A DNA stretch of 64,000 bases from Arthrobacter humicola (GTDB taxonomy: Bacteria > Actinomycetota > Actinomycetes > Actinomycetales > Micrococcaceae): positions 186,001 through 250,000 of the forward strand of contig NZ_JAFKON010000007.1 in assembly GCF_022803015.1 (NCBI RefSeq). Reading direction: 5' to 3'. The notes below the pieces were generated by a model, which saw only the letters and a list, made by a program, of their open reading frames with translations, made no database searches and had not been told where the DNA came from. Positions 63,939 to 64,000 of the stretch are shown here, piece by piece. The position numbers were made by a program, and so were the translations under genes. Position 1 is the first letter of the stretch; each line of letters starts with the position of its first letter.

Positions 63939-64000
63939 GAGCCCTGAATGGTGGTCTCCGCGGCGGCGTCGACGGTGCCCGCTGCCAGCGCGGCGGCAAC
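63935..64000 (-). CDS. 3' end of an upstream gene
   Basis: The last 21 residues of a minus-strand gene are visible (ending TTIQGS), rich in Ala, and its TGA stop overlaps the MarR start. The gene continues beyond the window. Only the C terminus is visible, so it cannot be identified; a transporter is plausible given the MarR partner. Confidence 0.7.
   Translation of the reverse strand, partial: VAAALAAGTVDAAAETTIQGS

Overview
The window is high-GC actinobacterial chromosome, most likely Arthrobacter, Pseudarthrobacter or a close Micrococcaceae relative. The evidence is the dense coding with frequent GTG starts and 4-bp ATGA/GTGA overlaps, NucS in place of MutS/MutL, the ClpS-DUF2017-MurI-RNase PH-RdgB block, DUF2550 directly behind atpC, and a NUDIX-type NrtR in front of nadABC. 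I recognised no rRNA, tRNA, CRISPR array, transposase or phage gene. Almost everything is chromosomal housekeeping or metabolism; the novelty lies mainly in small noncoding structures and unusual gene arrangements.

Layout. 0-3.6 kb: end of the F1Fo-ATP synthase operon (atpA 3' end, atpG, atpD, atpC) and a DUF2550 membrane protein. 3.6-7.7 kb: a membrane alpha/beta-hydrolase overlapping a rhomboid-like/DUF2156 protein, probably an aminoacyl-lipid hydrolase-synthase pair. 7.8-11.7 kb: cspA with a long leader, the mismatch endonuclease nucS, a small zinc-ribbon-like protein, a hydrolase and an AI-2E-family permease. 11.9-21.7 kb: an orphan multi-domain membrane protein, a redox-dead thioredoxin/TPR protein, an old-yellow-enzyme-type reductase, an ABC exporter, nagB, a DUF3039 protein and a lone SF2 helicase. 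21.9-24.3 kb: a lipoprotein and the NAD salvage pair pncB-pncA. 24.4-29.4 kb: clpS, DUF2017, an intruding EAL-domain gene, then murI-MBL-rph-rdgB.

29.5-42 kb: dedA, a DEDDh exonuclease with a BRCT domain, DUF4395, a roughly 450-bp array of CATGTCC-containing repeats, an ADP-ribosylglycohydrolase, two DUF202 proteins, an aquaporin, sbcD-sbcC, and an MFS transporter behind a structured leader with a four-codon ORF. 42-46.4 kb: an IclR-regulated two-component aromatic hydroxylase (hpaC-, hpaB-like) and an MHS transporter. 46.5-52 kb: a 2-oxoacid or acetoin dehydrogenase operon (E1 alpha, E1 beta, a stand-alone lipoyl domain, an alpha/beta-hydrolase), an amino acid permease and an Lrp/AsnC regulator. 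52-59 kb: de novo NAD synthesis, with NrtR, nadA, nadB, nadC and a cysteine desulfurase, headed by a large palindrome that is the obvious NrtR operator candidate. 59-64 kb: GtrA-like, DUF1684, M20 peptidase, lipoprotein, transglutaminase-like and MarR genes, and the 3' end of one more gene.

Best leads: the CATGTCC repeat array (32.2-32.6 kb), the MRSI mini-ORF/hairpin leader of the MFS gene (40.4 kb), the dehydrogenase operon whose E2 is split into a lipoyl domain and a hydrolase, the 129-bp in-frame insertion flanked by 12-bp direct repeats in nadB, the tandem GTTC-N7-GAAC operators, and the probable non-canonical start of nrtR.
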